A DNA stretch of 40,215 nt, taken from NCBI GenBank assembly GCA_032718475.1, contig JAUCBJ010005659.1:1-40215 (forward strand), written 5' to 3'. The translations under genes and the position numbers were made by a program. Shown here one piece after another: positions 39,082 to 40,215 of the stretch. This stretch comes from Nemertoderma westbladi. Its lineage: Eukaryota; Xenacoelomorpha; Nemertodermatida; Nemertodermatidae. Numbering within the stretch: the first letter of the stretch is position 1; each line of letters begins with the position of its first letter. The notes below the pieces were generated by a model. It did no database searches and was not told where the DNA came from. It was given only the letters and a program-made list of their open reading frames with translations.

Positions 39082-40113
39082 ATTATTTATGCATACATTT
39101 TTTCATTGTCACAACTTAATCGCATTATGAAACAATTTCATCAATTGAAGTCTATAAAACGCCAAAGGTAGAAAAAAAATAATAATCTGCACTAGGCCTA
39201 CTGAAGGCCATTTTCGTTGAGGCTTTGAGGTTTTTGGTCAATCAGTTATTAGTCATTAAAGTCATTAGTTATAGACACTTGCTTCTTCTTATCGTTTTTA
39301 CATTTTGATTGAAACATAATTCCAGGGTATATACCCCCCCCCCCCCCCCCCCCCCCCTCCTCCTCCTATGCCTTAATATGGCTATGTCAGAGTGAAACGC
39401 GGGAGGCAACCTAAAGAGTCTATCTTCTTTCTCTTGGAAGTTGCCTGTAACCTACCTCATCAATTGCAGGTTGATTTAACTAAGATGTGCCAATAATGCT
39501 CCCACAGGAACCATCAGCTATTACAAAAAGCCCGATAAGTGTCAATCATCTATGTAATCTTCAGGAAAACCAATTTCATAATATAATAGCCGATTTATCT
39601 GGAGTCCAGCCAATGGCATTCTAGAACGGTTTATGTAGCACAATGTAGCGACGTCCTTAAGTACGCTGATTTGCCAACCCTGCGAGTTGGTAAATATTCG
39701 GATTCTAGGCCTGGGACGGTATTATGATGGGGGGTGGTAGTGCTGGTGTCAAGTCTAGCATGTCAAGTCAAGTATATCAAAATAAATTAAAAATTAGAAC
39801 CTTAACATTCCTACACCATTACTGAATATAGTGTCTTTATTTTAGTGTCGATATTATATTGCACCAGTTGCGCCGTTATTCTTCGTACTGTATTTATAGT
39901 GAATTCTGGGTTCCAAAGGAAAGGTATCATGGAAGCGTGTCAGAAAACGCGGCTAAAAGCGCGGAAAAAACGCCTCAACGAAAATGGCCTTCGGTAGGCC
40001 TAGTGCAAATTATTATTTGTTTTCTACCTTTGGCGTTTTATGGACTTCAATTAACGAAATTGTTTCATAATGCGATTAAGTTGTGACAATGAAAAAATGT
40101 ATGCATAAATAAT
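39082..40113. mobile_element. Inverted-repeat structure with 142-bp arms
   Basis: The left arm 39082-39223 (ATTATTTATGCATACATTTT to GGCCATTTTCGTTGAGGC) is the reverse complement of the right arm 39972-40113, with few mismatches by eye. The 750-base interior contains a C run of about 28 (39337-39357 and on) and a short TGTCAAGTCAAGTATATC patch (39760-39777) related to the adjacent array. A target duplication was not found. It may be a MITE or foldback element, or an inverted duplication of the repeat unit whose direct copy lies at 37985. Confidence 0.75.
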
Positions 40114-40215
40114 CACAAGGTATTCATAAGGTATATCATAAGGTAACAAAGTATTCACAGTGTTGAAGTCAATGGCTTCTATGTCCAACTCAATTTATCG
40201 ATTATACTCAATGTT

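Noticed and set aside
39859-40086. 75-residue ORF as a gene
   Set aside because: It runs into the right arm of the inverted repeat and has no recognisable features.

Overview
This is a eukaryotic, almost certainly animal, nuclear segment. It is AT-rich, has no operons or bacterial-type gene packing, and consists mostly of decayed transposable elements and tandem or inverted repeats around two intact intronless seven-transmembrane receptor genes. The families present are CR1/L2-like, RTE-like and Jockey-like non-LTR retrotransposons, a Ty3/Gypsy gag, a hAT transposon, a tRNA-derived SINE and long-TIR MITEs. The palindromes TAGGCCTA, ACCGGT and TACTGTA recur throughout. The retrotransposon with a 2A-like peptide and the lineage-specific intronless GPCR pair would suit a marine invertebrate deuterostome such as an echinoderm. 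That assignment is inference; no host gene here proves it.

Layout. 1-3.3 kb: a candidate orphan exon, a long inverted repeat and a 31-bp minisatellite. 3.30-5.58 kb: a hAT element with an 8-bp target duplication and a broken transposase. 6.0-6.4 kb: first copy of a roughly 450-bp dispersed repeat. 6.9-7.5 kb: an unidentified decayed ORF. 8.0-10.0 kb: two RTE-like fragments head to head. 10.2-11.4 kb: GPCR gene 1. 12.3-17.2 kb: a nearly full CR1/L2-like LINE with a Cys-rich ORF beside it, a 2A-like motif, PHD finger, endonuclease and reverse transcriptase; an RTE copy with an 11-bp target duplication sits in its 3' UTR. 17.2-18.85 kb: an OTU-protease-like pseudogene split by a SINE. 20.3-22.4 kb: unidentified coding debris, two RTE 3' ends and a Gypsy gag. 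22.7-24.9 kb: second copy of the dispersed repeat, several tandem arrays and a small membrane ORF. 26.87-28.57 kb: the longest RTE copy, with a 12-bp target duplication. 28.9-31.4 kb: Jockey-like LINE pieces and a possible first exon. 32.6-33.3 kb: another RTE 3' end and the third copy of the dispersed repeat. 33.7-34.9 kb: GPCR gene 2. 35.3-36.1 kb: a GC-rich LINE C-terminus. 36.9-37.6 kb: a young MITE with 213-bp arms and a 9-bp target duplication. 37.7-40.1 kb: degenerate TTGACATA arrays and a second inverted-repeat structure.

The two receptors are clearly paralogues. Their last third is nearly identical while the second extracellular loop and TM5 differ in about half of positions, which suggests gene conversion or domain-specific selection. 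Both lack the disulphide cysteines usual in class A GPCRs. The other feature most worth following is the 2A-like motif upstream of a PHD finger in the CR1-like LINE. I found no CRISPR array, no functional tRNA or rRNA gene and no prokaryotic-type system.
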